From: Zingiber officinale
Lineage: Eukaryota > Streptophyta > Magnoliopsida > Zingiberales > Zingiberaceae
Direction: 5' to 3'
Assembly: GCF_018446385.1 (NCBI RefSeq)
Contig: NC_055999.1
Location: 82,413,859 to 82,477,858 of the forward strand
Length of the DNA: 64,000 bases
Shown: positions 46,310 through 58,249 of the stretch, piece by piece
Layout of the letters: each line of letters begins with the position of its first letter
Numbering within the stretch: the stretch's first letter is position 1
Notes under the pieces: model-generated
What the model was told of the DNA's origin: nothing
The model's input: only the letters and a program-made list of their open reading frames with translations
Databases searched by the model: none
Position numbers and translations under genes: made by a program

Positions 46310-47861
46310 TGTTAGGACCAAAAGTAGCTAGAGGGGGGTGTGAATAGCTCGTCGCGTTCGCTTGTTGCTCGGCGTTGCTTGTTTCTTCAAAGATGTGCAG
46401 CGGAAATACAGAAACAAACACAAGCACGCTAACACTAGGATTTTACTTGGTATCCACCTCACAAGAGGTGACTAATCCAAGGATCCACACCAACGCACAC
46501 ACCCTCCACTATGAATAACACTCCTTTATGGTAACTACCAAAGGCGGAGAAGCCCTACAACACTCTCAATACAAGAAGAAGAAAGGAAAATACAAGTTAA
46601 GCAAAAGCTTACAAGATGTGCAGAAAACCTAACCCTAACTTCTTCCTCTTGCAATAGATCCGCCTCTTGACTTGGAAAGCCTCCAAGAACCTTCAAGAAC
46701 CTGGCGATCACGTGCTTGTAGAGAGCGTGGAGGAGCTGGAATGAATCTGAGAAGAGCTCGTGAAGAAGTTGCCGAAGACCGCTCGCTGCGGCTTTAAACC
46801 CGACGCAGTTGGATCCCGATCGATTCGAATGTTCCGAATCGATCGGAGGCTTTGATCGATCCACGGATCGATCCGACCTGCGTATTAGAAACGCCGATCG
46901 ATCCACGGATTGATCCGCGCTGAGTTGTGCCACGGATCGTCCCGCCGATCGAGATCGATCGGGACCTGATCGATCCACGGATCGATCCGTGCTTCGATCG
47001 ATCGAAGAATGGATCGATCCACTGATCGATCCACAGCCTGGATCGATCCACGGATCGATCCAGCACTTGGTTTTTGCCCAAAACCAAGTCCCAAACCTCC
47101 CTAACCAACATCCGGTCAACCTTGACCTGTTGGTACATCATGCCTCGCATCTGGTCACTCCCTTGACCTGCTAGGACTCCCCACCAAGTGTCCGGTCACT
47201 CCCTTTGACCCACTTGGACTTTTACTCGTCGTGCCAAGTATCCGGTCACTCCATTGACCTACTTGGACTTCCACCAGATGTCTGGTCAACCTTGACCCAT
47301 CTGGACTTCCTTCCTTGCCAAGTATCCAGTCAATCCTTTGACCTACTTGGACTTCGCAACACCTACGTGATCATCCTCGATCCATCCTGGATTTTCCCTC
47401 GCCTGGCTTCACTCACCAGGACTTTCACCTAGCTTCACTCACTAGGATTTTCAATCTGCCTAGCTTCACTCACTAGGTCTTTCACCTGGCTTCACTCACC
47501 AGGACTTTCACCTAGCTTCACTCACTAGGGTTTTCACCTGGCTTCACTCACCAGGATTTTCCATCTGCCTAGCTTCACTCACTAGGACTTTCACCTGGCT
47601 TCACTCACCAGGATTTTCACCTAGCTTCACTCACTAGGACTTTCACCTGGCTTCACTCACCAGGATTTTCACCTAGCTTCACTCACCAGGATTTTCAATC
47701 TGCCTAACATGCCAGTTAGGACTTCCCAGTCAAGTATCCGGTCAACCTTGACCTACTTGACTCTTCTTCGATCAATATCTTATTGTCAAACATCTAAACC
47801 CAAACCAAGACTCAGCTTGGTTAACCAGGTCAACCTTGACCTGAGGGATGTTGCACCAACA
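46310..47861 (-). repeat. 5' LTR of gag-only copy 3 (1552 bp)
   Basis: TGTTAGGACC...GCACCAACA. Co-linear with 40539-42056, with small indels (e.g. an extra 'ttttactcgtcgtgcc' block near 47220). Palindrome cluster 46810-47070; GTGAGTGAAG array (minus strand) 47400-47710. Confidence 0.92.
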
Positions 47862-48525
47862 TTAGTCTCATCTCATTCTGAGCTCTTTAGGTATCTCGAC
47901 CATCTTCATATATTTCAAAATATGTGTGGCATGTTAAATTACAACCTTTTATAGAAATTTAACTAAATCTTACGTGCGTGGAGCTGATTTAGTAATTTAA
48001 GAAAAAAATACAGTTGGTCAAATTATTTTTAAGTATATTTTTATGATCAGGTGGTTTGTAGGAACCCATATGAATTAGTTTCATGTTTTGAGCCCTTTAG
48101 GTACGCCAACCGACTTCGGAAAGTTTATTTTTTTAAAAAAATAAAAATAACAATCTACAACGAATTTTTAATTTCATCGCAAAATCTATGATGAATTTTT
48201 AAATTCGTCAAAAAATCTGTGACGAATTTTAAAATTCGTTGCAGATCTGCGATGAATATAATTTAAAAATTCATCTCAGAATCTGTGATAAATTTTAAAA
48301 TTTGTCATAGATTTATGATTTTTTACATATAAATTTTAAAAATTTTGAGTCTGGTTGATATACCTAGAGAGCTTAGAATGATATGAAATTAGTTTTTATG
48401 GGTTCTTATAAATCTCTTGATTTTATAAATTTCTCAAACACTAAGTTTACCCTACCAGTGATTTTTTTACTGCGAAGGTGTCCAAAAAATATTAATCACC
48501 TTCATAAAATCAATGATCTTAATAT
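47862..48525. repeat. AT-rich inverted-unit array, island 4
   Basis: A long-class unit. After the TTAGT duplication it carries 'catctcattctgagctctttaggt', the 'cttcatatatttcaaaatatgtg' extension, several 'gacgaattttaaaattcg' palindromes (48150-48310) and the anchor at about 48451. It ends with AATAT (48521-48525), the duplication of the next element. Confidence 0.8.
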
Positions 48526-49413
48526 TGTTGGCACAGTGGGCCGACAAGAGGGGAAGGGTGAATTGCCTGAAAAATAAGAAATACCCTCCTTGTTCTTTCA
48601 ACTCTAAAAATACAACAGTGAAATAATAAAATGACAAAAAATAGAGAAAAGACTCAAGAGATTGACTTGGTTACAACTTAGATGGATGTTAATTCAAGAC
48701 AGTTGAAAAGCTGAGAAACAATCTCCTTCTCTAAAGGTGGAGAAGCCTTTTACACACTAAGAAAACTCAAACATTGCTAGGAATTGAATATTAGAGTTGA
48801 TTGATTATTTCCTAGCTCCAGGGGTCTTTTTATAACTCCTGGAAACTCTATCTACAACGTTGAGGGTGCCTCCACCGAAGCATTTGGATAAATCTTTATC
48901 CAAATGCGAAACAGTCATGTTGACTACTTCGAGGGCACCCTCAATGGCCTTGAGGGAGCCTCAGACGCTATGGAGGGCACCCTCCCGCCTGAAGAGGTGG
49001 AGGCGCCTTCAACACTGCGTTAAGGGTGGCCCCAGCTTGCTTGTCCAGCTCCTTTTGACTCCTTTTCTTCTTCCGAAGCTCCGATCGCTTGGGTGATTTC
49101 GACCAACCGAAATAGGGCTCACCCAAACTCAATTTCCGGCCTTCTCCTTGAGCAGACTTCTGATCTGGCTTCTCATCCCTCGAATGTCGCGTACGTTCTT
49201 CTCGTCCACCGGTGTACTCTTCCGCAGCTCTCTCATCCCTCAGACGCACCGAGCCCGTCGACTCCCTTCCCGTGCCATCCTTCTCGCTATCTGCGTCTTC
49301 TGCTCGACTTACTGTACTCCTAAGCTCCTGCACACTTAGACATAGGGATCAAAAACCAAACAGGGCCTAACCTAACTTGGTTGATCACATCAAAATAACC
49401 ACGGGGTCCAACA
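48526..49413 (-). repeat. 3' LTR of the small copia element (888 bp)
   Basis: TGTTGGCACA...GGGGTCCAACA. TATA-like TTATAAAAAGACC on the minus strand near 48830. Just upstream (48855-49015) is a cluster of GAGGGCACCCTC-type near-palindromes. Overlapping ORFs 48968-49339 are shadows. Confidence 0.9.
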
Positions 49414-50152
49414 ATCTCCCCCTTTTTGATGTGAATCAACCCAAGTTCAAGCTAGGGTTAAAACAGACAAGTAATAAATGCAAATAAAACATTTAAGCAT
49501 AAATTTGCAATATAAGTAATTGCAACATTAAAATTGATAAAAAAATCTATCAGTAAAAAAAATTAACTCCCCCTAGACTTGTACCTATCTCTCCCCCTTT
49601 GATCACGTAAAAAAAGTACAAATGGTCAAGTTTTAAAAACATTTTTGAACATTTTCAAAACAATTTTAAAAAAAATGAAATTTTCTAATAATTGACAAGA
49701 ATTTAAAAGCATTAATTTTCATGCTTATCAGTTTGTCAATTAAATATTCAATTCGATAATCGACTTCCAGGTTGTGGCGAGACACCATGCCTTCTTGGTT
49801 ATTAGATCATCAACCACTTTTAGACAAAGCCTTTTAAGGAATATAAACATTTAATTTCTCTGATAGCCTAAACATAAGAGAATTTTTAATCTAAATAAGA
49901 GTTGGGAACCCAATATAGGTTCTTCCTACAGGATTAACTAGAAATTTAAGGGGTACATAATTTTTGGAAATCTTTCTAAGTTGTCCCTGATGTTGTCTAA
50001 TATACCAACTTAACTTTCCATAAACTCTAAGTTTTGGTTTTTGAAAGTTGTTAGGTTTTAAGCATGCATTAGTGTTCAGATTTTGAATTTGCATTTTCAA
50101 ATTATCATTTTCTGTTTGTAAATTATCTAATAGTATTTTTTAAATTAGCAAT
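49414..50152 (-). other. Non-coding region between gag and 3' LTR of the small copia element
   Basis: On the minus strand AAAAAGGGGGAGAT abuts the LTR, with extra GGGGGAGA motifs near 49567 and 49592. A block at 49730-49870 (cttccaggttgtggcgagac ... tagacaaagccttttaagga) is homologous to the copia LTR at 10040-10150 and 22940-23060. The remainder is AT-rich with nothing recognised. Confidence 0.7.
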
Positions 50153-51213
50153 TTATTTTTCTGATTTTACTAAGTCTTTTGTAAGAACTTTGATAAAATG
50201 AAAAGACTGTTTCAAGTTTAGAGTACGCACCTCACTTACCTCTATTTCTGATACTCCCCCTTCATCGTAGCTTTCTACTGATGATTCTCTCCCTTCATCT
50301 ATGCTCATCTCTGAGCTGATTTCTTCTTCAATTTGATGGTTGGCCATCAGTGCTAATCTCAAGAAGGCTTCGACTTTAGATCCGGAGGACGACGAATCTG
50401 ACCACATGGCCTTCAGGGTATTGTACTTGGAGGATGTTGACTTGTACTTTCCTTTCTCCTTTTCGTTGTTATTTTTCTTTATTTTTGTGTAGTCATCCTT
50501 GATGTGCCCTTCTTCATTGCAATTATAGAAACAAACCATCCTTCTGTTGCGTTGATGCTTTTTTGACTGCGATCTAAATTTATTAGTCTTAATAAACTTA
50601 TTGAACTTCCTTACCAATAGCGCCGCTTCAATTTCATCGATCGACGCTTCGGAGTCGGGATCATCCATCTCAGCTTGTAGGGCAACATTGAGATTTGACT
50701 TCTCTATTTGTTTAGATTCTCTAATTCGAGACTCGTGAAGTTCGAAAGTAGAAAATAAGTTTTTTAGCGTACTTACCTCAAAGCCCTTAGAAATGTTGTA
50801 TGCATCTACTAAGGATACCCATTCTGACGTTTTCAGGAAGGCGTTGAGCGCATACCAGATCGAATCTTGATTTGTTACCGATTTTCGAGGTTGTTCAGTT
50901 GAGTTATTAGTTCTTTGATTCTCGCTTGGAGTTGACTACCTTCTCTCCATTGTTCATCTGGAGATTTGTAAGCTGAGTCCGGAGGATGCCCGCCTTGCTA
51001 ACTTTGCTTCTGAGGTACCTTCGTGGAGCTCCAGGAATTTTTCCTAGAGGTCTTTGGCAGAGTCGTAGCTTCTGATTTGACTTACCTCCTGGGGCGGCAG
51101 AACGCTGAGCAGATGAAACTCTGTCTTTCTGTTGGCCACGAAATCGGCTTGCTCCTTCTTAGTCCATTGGTACTCCTCTTTATATTTTGGAACTACAAAA
51201 CTGTATTTCATTG
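50153..51213 (-). pseudogene. gag: Degraded copia Gag of the small element
   Basis: The likely start is ATG at 51211-51213, reading MKYSFVVPKYKEEYQWTKKE, FHLLSVLPPQEVSQIRSYDS and LELHEGTSEAKLA, a copia UBN2-type Gag, with TAG where Trp is expected (about 51045). The frame is then lost. From 50668 a 171-codon frame reads IDEIEAALLVRKFNKFIKTN, a decayed knuckle CFYNCNEEGHIKDDY (an extra residue between the first two Cys, last Cys to Tyr) and an acidic tail. Non-functional. Confidence 0.82.
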
Positions 51214-51290
51214 TTAATCAAATATCGAAATTCATTTTAAAAAATACCTCCATTTAGCGTTTCTATGTAGCGAAGTCTCCGTCGAATTTC

Positions 51291-51308
51291 GGGGGGGGGG
51301 GGGGGGGG
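51291..51308. repeat. Homopolymer G tract (18 bp)
   Basis: Run of 18 G between the PBS and gag of the small copia element. Length is uncertain in any assembly. Confidence 0.9.
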
Positions 51309-51392
51309 ACTACTTGCACTGGCCATCGTCTTGGTCTTTGCTGCTTTAGATGGCGATTAGTCCTTCTGAGGCTGTCGGACTCTGATACCACT

Positions 51393-52310
51393 TGTTGGTT
51401 CAGCGGGCCGACAAGAGGGGAGGGGTGAATTGCCTGAAAAATAAGAAATACCCTCCTCATTCTTTCAACTCTAAAAATGCAATAGTAAAATAATAAAATG
51501 ACAGAAAATAGATAAAAGACTCAAGAGATTGACTTGGTTACAACCTAGGTGGTTGTTAATCCAAGCGGTTGAAAAGCTCAGAAACAATCTCCTTCTCTAA
51601 AGATGGAGAAGCCATTTACATACTAAGAAAGCTCAAACGTTGCTAGGAATTGAATACTAGAGTTGATTGATTATTTCTTAGCTCCAGAGGTCTTTTTATA
51701 GCTCCTGGAAACTCTATCTACAACGTTGAGGGTTCCTCCCGAGGGGTGGAGGGCGCCTCCCCCAAAGAATTTGGATAAATCTTTATCCAAATGTGAAACG
51801 ATCATGTTGACTGCTTTGAGGGCACCCTCAATGGCTTGAGGGCGCCTAGGATGCTATGGAGGGCTCCCTCAAGGCATGGAGGGTGCCCTCCCGCCTGAAG
51901 AGGTGGAGGCGCCATCAACACTGCGTTGAGGGCGCCTCCAGCTCCTTTTGACTCATTTTCTTCTTTCGAAGCTCCGATCGCTTGGGTGATTTCGGCCAAT
52001 CAAAATAGGGCTCACCTGAATCCAATTTCCGACCTTCTCCACGAGCAAGCTTCCGCTCTGGCTTCTCATCCCTCGAACGTCGCGTACGTTCTTCTCGTCC
52101 ACCGGTGTACTCTTTCGCAACTCTCTCGTCCCTCAGATGCACCGAGCCCGTTGACTCCCTTCCCGTGCTGTCCTTATAGCCAGATGCATCTAGCTTTCGC
52201 TCGACTTCTTGTGCTCATGAGCTCCTACACACTTAGACACAGGGATCAAAAATTAAACATGACTTAACCTAACTTGGTTGATCACATCAAAATAACCATG
52301 GGGTCCAACA
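51393..52310 (-). repeat. 5' LTR of the small copia element (918 bp)
   Basis: TGTTGGTTCA...GGGGTCCAACA. Co-linear with 48526-49413, slightly longer in the GAGGGCGCC palindrome cluster (51725-51945). Confidence 0.9.
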
Positions 52311-53541
52311 AATATGTTGGGTAAAATTGATATTTGAGGGAATTTTTGTGATCAAGGAATTTATATGAACCCATTGTAACTGGTTTTATCTCATTCTGAG
52401 CTCTCTAGGTACTCAACTAACATTAGAAAGTTTATGTTTTTTTAAAAAAATTTACAATCTCCAATGAATTTTGAAATTTGTCACAGAATCTGTGATGAAT
52501 TTCAAAATTTGTTGCAGATATGTGATGAACTTGGCGATTCGTCGCAGATTTGATATTTTTTTATATATAAATTTAAATTTTTCGAGATCGGTTGAGATAC
52601 TTAGAGATCTTGGAATGAGATTACACAAGTTCCTATGAGTTCCTATAAATACCTTGATTTTATAAATCTCCTCGACCACTAATTTTACCCAACCGGTGAT
52701 TTTTTTTACCGTGAATGTGGTCACAAAATATTAATCCCCTTCATAAAATCAATGATCTCAATATATTCGGTAAAATTAATATTTGAGGACATCTATATGT
52801 TTAGGTGATTTATAGGAACCCATAGGAACTGGTTTTATCTCATTCTGAGCTCACTAGGTATCTCGACCATCTTCATATATTTCAAAATAAGTGTTACATG
52901 TTAAATTACAACTTCTTATAGAAATTTAACTAAGTCTTACGTGCACGAAACTGATTTAACAATGTAAGAAAAAAAATAAAATTGGTCAAATTAATTTTTA
53001 AGGTCATTTTTATGAACAAGTGATTTATACGAACTCATACAACTTGTATCATGTTATTCTAAGCCCTCTAAGTATGTCAATTGATTATGGAAAGTTTATT
53101 TTTTTAAAAAAAATAAAAATAACAATTTGCAATGAATTTTTAAATTTGTCGTAGAATCTGTGACAAATTTTAGAATTCATTGAAGATCTGTGATGAATTT
53201 ATTCTGCACTGAATTTTAAAATTCGTTGCAGATCTATGATGAGTTTTTAAATTCATCGCAGAATCTAAGACAAATTTTAAAATTCATTGCAAATTTAAGA
53301 TTTTTTTTATATATAAATTTTAAACTTTCTGAGACTAGTTGAGGTACTTAGAGAGCTCAGAATGATATGAAATCAGTTCTTATAAATCACCGGATTTTAT
53401 AATTCTCCTCAACCACTACTTTTACCCAATCGGTGATTTTTTACCATGAAGGTGTCTAAAAAATATTAATTATCTTCATAAAATTAATAATCTCAATATA
53501 TTTGGTAAAATTAATGTTTGAGGGCATCTATATGATTAGGG
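52311..53541. repeat. AT-rich inverted-unit array, island 5
   Basis: Two further units, with anchors at about 52689 and 53426 (spacing 737, long class), including many GACGAATTT/AAATTCGTC palindromes (53130-53290). The array is cut at 53541 by the second gypsy LTR and does not resume within the window. Confidence 0.8.
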
Positions 53542-56197
53542 TGTAAAATACTGAAAAATGGCAAATAATGATAAGGGAATTTTCTGGAATTTTTAGAAAT
53601 TTTTCTGGAATTTTTCGGAGATCGTATGGACGAGTTTATGGGGACAAAAATTGAGCACCGGGAAAGCCTGTTTGGGTTACCCCATTTAAATGAGGAAATA
53701 TTTGATTTTCCTTTTTAATTTTCTTTCTTTTTCCTTATTTCTTCTCCATCGCCGTTTCTTCCCCAAACCCGCGCCTCCTCTCCCAATTTCCCCCGACGCC
53801 GTGCCCTAACCGCCCTTCCCAATCGGCGTCGCAACACCGCCTTCTCCCTCGTGTACAAGGTGATCGGCTAAGGAGTCTGAGCCTCTGCCGATTCTCCACT
53901 CTTTGTGATCGTGTCCTAGCCAGCCCCGACCACCACAACCGACGCCGACTCTCTCTGCCTAGCGTCGACAGCCGGCTACCCCCCTTGTGCTGACACTTCA
54001 TCGCTTCCTGTGTCACCTCTCGTCCCCACGGCTAACACCAGTCACCACTGCCGTCACCGTTCATCCTCGCGAGCAGCCGACGCAGAAGGGGGGGTTGATC
54101 ACAGCTGGCCCTGTCCGTGCCCTAGCGCTGACACAAATCCAACACACTTCTCTTGAGTGTGCCCTAGTGTGGAATCCAAGCCCTAGTTCTTCCTCTTGCT
54201 GCCACTGCCGAGCGAGCTTGCTTCATCCCTCTATTTTCGGCAGTCTCCTCTATGCTGGCCGCCAAACCTACCCTTGCCTCTGTGCCACTCTTCCTTTCAC
54301 GGGATGATCTGTGGCCAAGCGAAAGAAGTCGCCAATCTAGCTTCAAGACCAGCACTGGATCTCAGCCTCGGTCTGGTGTGAAGTTGCCGGCAGTTAGTAT
54401 GGTGATCAGACCACAAGGTGAGCCTTAATTTGGTCTTGCATGGTTGAGGATTTACTCACTGTGAATTTGACATTTAGTTTGTTCTAGGTGCTGATGTGGA
54501 AGGGTTGACCTGTTAGGCAACGGCTCCACCTTGCTTCGATTACGATTATTGGCAACAACTTCACCTATGACTAACTACTGTGCTCCAACAGCGGATTTTC
54601 TCCGACTGTGAATTGAGGTATGGAATTTGGGATTAAGTTGTTGTGATGGATTATGTTTATTTCAAGTCCTAATTTGAATGGATTAGTTAAGAAATGATCG
54701 AGGAGTTAGATGATCCAATTAGGGTTTATAATTGGATCTGGATTTATGTTAGCTTTTCGAGGATTTGATTTAGCTAATTTGTTTATATGTAATTAGCTAA
54801 ATCTGGATACCATGTATTACAGGACTCTGATTCGAGACGAGCATCTCAACGTTGGATTTGACTGGATTGAACCTGCTATTTGAGGCAGGTACCTTGACTT
54901 ATCTTTGATAATGTCATGTTGATATGTTTAGTAGGTTATAACCTTTAGTAATGATTATGCTCATCTTTGCTTCGGTTGGTCACAACCCGATACCTCTTAC
55001 ATGCTTGTTTCGTTTATTTGTTATGCATATCATGATAGTATTTACCTGATTATATATGTCTATAGAGGTAGTGACACAACAATGTTATTTATTATGTTCA
55101 GGACCTAGGGTTTTTTATACCTTATCTGATATGTGTACCTTTGATTTGGTTCATTGTCCTATGGTACACCTTTTATATTCATATATGGATATTGCTATGC
55201 TGTTCAGGATATTGTCATGCTTAGTGTCATGCACCATTCGCATGATTGCATGTTGTGCGATAGTCTGCTCCATTATTGTTGAGCACATCGCCAGTTTCAT
55301 CGGTGGTCCGTTCATGGGTAGCGTGGTAGCACGTCATTGCTCGGTGGTGCTCCGTTGGGGCGCTCATGGGTAGTGCGTGGTAGCACGCCAGATCCCTCCC
55401 TCGTCATGTATCGGAGATGAGAGCATTGTGCTCCCATATGATTTGGGGTAGGAGGATAGGTGTACTCGACAGCATCCCGTCCACTCGGTCACTCATCAGG
55501 AGCAGTGATCACTGTCCTACCCACTCGGTCTCACCATTGTGTGTGAGATGGCTGACTGGCGTCAGGGGTTACCATGTCATTGGCATCATATGCGTTGATG
55601 CATTTACTGATTGTGTTTGTTGCACTTATATGCTGCATTTGGATGGATGCATTTGTTTGACATGCATACAGGATTTATGATACTCTCGGTCTGATGACCT
55701 GACTATTCTGATAGGAGGCCCCGGAGTCTCTCTAGCCCTTTTTATGCATTCCGGCTTTTGTCGTACTCCATAGTTATTCTGTTATAGCTTACTATACATG
55801 TCATTCTCTGAGTTGTTGAACTCACCCCGTGGACACTATCTTTCCAGGTTGTTTATGGAGTTGCTTGGAGTATCCTACCTGCCGGTCCCCACGTCACATT
55901 AGAAGACTAGTCTCCGTATTTTTGTTTATTTTTATCTTGGTATATAATATGTGTGTATTTGGTTTTGTGTTCCGGTTTTGTTTCCGGAGTGTTGTTTTGT
56001 TGTGTGGTGTAAGCCTAGGCAGCTAGCAGTCTTGTATTTTGGTTTGTATTTGGTTTTCTAAACTGCGTGGTTGTGTGTATGTTCCAACCGCCTGTGGCTG
56101 ATGTATACTGTGTCTGTAGAAATGCTTAAGATTGTCACCCGTATAGGGGTGGTGATGCCGAAATTTCTTTGCATAGGGACTTCCCCGGGGCGTGACA
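53542..56197 (+). repeat. 5' LTR of the second gypsy element (2656 bp)
   Basis: Ends TTCCCCGGGGCGTGACA at 56197. It has the same order of landmarks as the first gypsy LTR: a GC-rich block 53745-54350, the 'gtcatgca...cgcatgattgcatg' region, the 'ccactcggtcactcatcaggagcag' region, then AAACTGCGTGG and a CACCCGTATAGGGG stretch. ORFs in the GC-rich block are chance. Confidence 0.87.
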
Positions 56198-56203
56198 ATT
56201 TAG

Positions 56204-56287
56204 TGGTATCAGAGCAGGTATACGATACTTGCTATGTGTTTTGGATTTTCGAGATTTATCTGATACCAATTTATTTGGTATCAGAGC
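56204..56287 (+). other. Duplicated primer binding site, second copy in a hairpin
   Basis: TGGTATCAGAGC at 56204-56215 and again at 56276-56287. The second copy is the 3' arm of an 11-bp perfect hairpin, TCTGATACCAA (56259-56269) and TTGGTATCAGA (56275-56285). Confidence 0.8.
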
Positions 56288-57004
56288 TCGGTTTACGAGT
56301 CTTATTTCTCATGTTTCAGATTTTGTGTTTTAGTCTTCTCGATGTGACTTTTCGGGTTTTGTGACCTGGCAGCGGCAGGACATCTCCAAGTTATAGGAGG
56401 TATGTTGGTATATTGTCATCCTACCTTTTTGTTGGTATATGCATTGTTGACTATGATAGTTATGACATGTATAAGTACTTTGTATTTGGTATCTGTCTGA
56501 TGTTGTAACCCATATTACATGTGATGGGTTAGCCACTGATGATGATCGACTCTGTTAGAGATCAAGGATTACAGTTTCTGGTGATTTTTCATATCATACA
56601 CCAGTAGTTTTAGCTTCTGTTACTACTAGTTGGTTAGCAAATTGAGGCACATACCAGTCTCTGCTATTATTAGCTGGGTAGTGGATAGTATCTATATCTT
56701 CATGTTGACCTAGCCAGTAGTATACCATTTTATCTTAGTTAATTTTATTAGTAAATATTGATTTACTCTTGTTACATCGGTCAGAAGAGGTCTGATTTAC
56801 ACTTATTGATTTGGATAGTCGTGGATGGATTTACCACAGTTGCTTGAAGAGGATTAATGTAATCTTGATCAGTTAGTAGATGACTGATTTAGTTTTGTTG
56901 GTTCGATCAGTAGGGGACCATCATACTCTATTTTATAGAGATGCTGATCTTTGGGTTATTCGTGCTTAGTTGGATATCTGGAGCACATTGAATACATGAC
57001 TTGT
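56288..57004 (+). other. gypsy leader, no gene seen
   Basis: About 0.7 kb of AT-rich sequence after the PBS region. No gag-like reading frame. Interrupted by the CACTA end at 57005. Confidence 0.5.
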
Positions 57005-57250
57005 CACTATGTGAATTTTGATGATATACTTCGCCAATGGTTACTTCTGCAATTGTTAATTATGAAGTAATATATGCTAATATACTTCGTTAATAAAATT
57101 AGGATAGTAAATATTATTTTAGACTTCATAAATTAAAAAAAGTGGGTTTCACATATAATTTTAAGCGAGGATTTACTTCGTAATATGTATTCGATGAAGT
57201 AATAAGTGTCAAAATAAAATTTATAATTTTAAGTGATGAAGTAATAAGTT
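57005..57250 (+). repeat. CACTA left end and subterminal repeats
   Basis: Repeats of TTACTTC(A/G)T and its complement at about 57028, 57041, 57064, 57087, 57173, 57193 and 57235 define a subterminal array next to the CACTATG end. Confidence 0.7.
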
Positions 57251-57329
57251 TGAACCAATTGAAACATGAGTTAAATCGGTTAATTTTTTCAACCCAATTA
57301 ATCTCCACGGTACTAAACCCTTAATTAGT

Positions 57330-57572
57330 TTTATTATGTTTCTCACTTCCCGTTCTTCCCGACTTTTTTCTTCCCGACGCGACATACAAGTTTAGGGTTT
57401 AACGCGGCGATTTCCTCTTCTTCATCAAGGTTCGACGATTTCCTTCTTCATCAACACGACTTGCTAGGTTTCCTTCTTCTTCATCAACCATCGGCTAGGG
57501 TTGTGTTCTTCAGCGACGCGACAGTGCTAGGGTTGTCACGACAGTGCTAGGGTTGTGCTCGCCGCTCGATTC
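57330..57572 (+). other. Probable non-coding first exon of the transposase gene
   Basis: C/T-rich leader-like stretch with short repeats (cttcttcatcaa, gacagtgctagggttgt) ending at a good donor 'cactgtaagatc' (GT at 57578). No long ORF. It may instead derive from a captured gene. Between 57573 and 58240 I see no coding match. Confidence 0.35.
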
Positions 57573-58249
57573 CACTGTAAGATCCTCTTTCTTACTAGTG
57601 TTGTATTTATTTTCTTCTAGATTGAAACTCTTCTTTTGTTAATCTTCAAGATCTTAGCAATTTGTTGGTGAGATCCTCTTGTCAATCTTCTCGATTTTTC
57701 TGATCTTGTGCTTTTCCCTATATTCGTGGCAAAAAAAAATAATTGAAAGCTTGTTATTCTATTGTGATGTTTTTCTCTAGAAGTGTTAGGACTTAAAAGA
57801 TAGTCTTATCTTGATGGTTAAATCCTGTGATCCCAAGTTTATTGCATGAATTAGAAACAATTCTTCACATTGCCCATAATGATATGAAAACTAATTTTTA
57901 TATTGAATTGCATAAAAGGATATGGCTACAGAAAGTCAAGTAGAATGAAATTTAGATGAGATGGGGTTCAATTGAGTTGGTACTAGTTAGGTCCAAGTCA
58001 ATGAATATGGATGTAGGACTGTCTGTTAATTTTCCTGAGTTCATCATGGTTCAAACAGAGTGTCTCAGAGATGACAGTTTGCATAAGATGAAGGATTAAG
58101 GTGGATGGTTGCTTAGGGTAAATGGCTTGATTAATGCTGTGATATTAGATGTTGCTTGTCCGTTCACAGATTCAACTATGTTATATTGCTTTATTTTTGT
58201 TTAACATGTGTCACAATAGGATTGACTCTCTATTGATATCTTAAGAAAG

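Larger units (their letters stand above)
40539..47861 (-). mobile_element. Gag-only Sirevirus-like LTR retrotransposon, copy 3 (complete, Gag intact)
   Basis: Complete minus-strand element: 5' LTR 46310-47861, PBS 46296-46307, gag 44387-46234, non-coding region with PPT motifs 42057-44386, 3' LTR 40539-42056. Target duplication TTAGT on both sides (40534-40538 and 47862-47866). No pol. It keeps all cis signals and an open gag, so it could move if pol functions were supplied by another element. Confidence 0.95.
48526..52310 (-). mobile_element. Small non-autonomous copia element (3785 bp)
   Basis: Minus-strand element: 5' LTR 51393-52310, PBS-like site 51379-51390 (TGGTATCAGAGT, one mismatch), degraded gag 50153-51213, short 3' region, PPT of Sirevirus type, 3' LTR 48526-49413. 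Target duplication AATAT on both sides (48521-48525 and 52311-52315). No pol. Shares PPT and LTR-end motifs with the gag-only family but has its own U3. Confidence 0.93.
53542..57004 (+). mobile_element. Truncated Tekay-like gypsy element (5' LTR and leader)
   Basis: Plus-strand element beginning TGTAAAATACTG, with a full LTR to 56197, primer sites, and about 0.8 kb of internal leader without recognisable gag. It is cut at 57005 by a CACTA transposon. The rest may continue beyond the CACTA, right of the window. Related to but clearly different from the gypsy element at 3674-27302. Confidence 0.82.

Noticed and set aside
51291-51308. Possible G-quadruplex or regulatory G tract
   Set aside because: A plain homopolymer in a dead element; its length may be a sequencing artefact.
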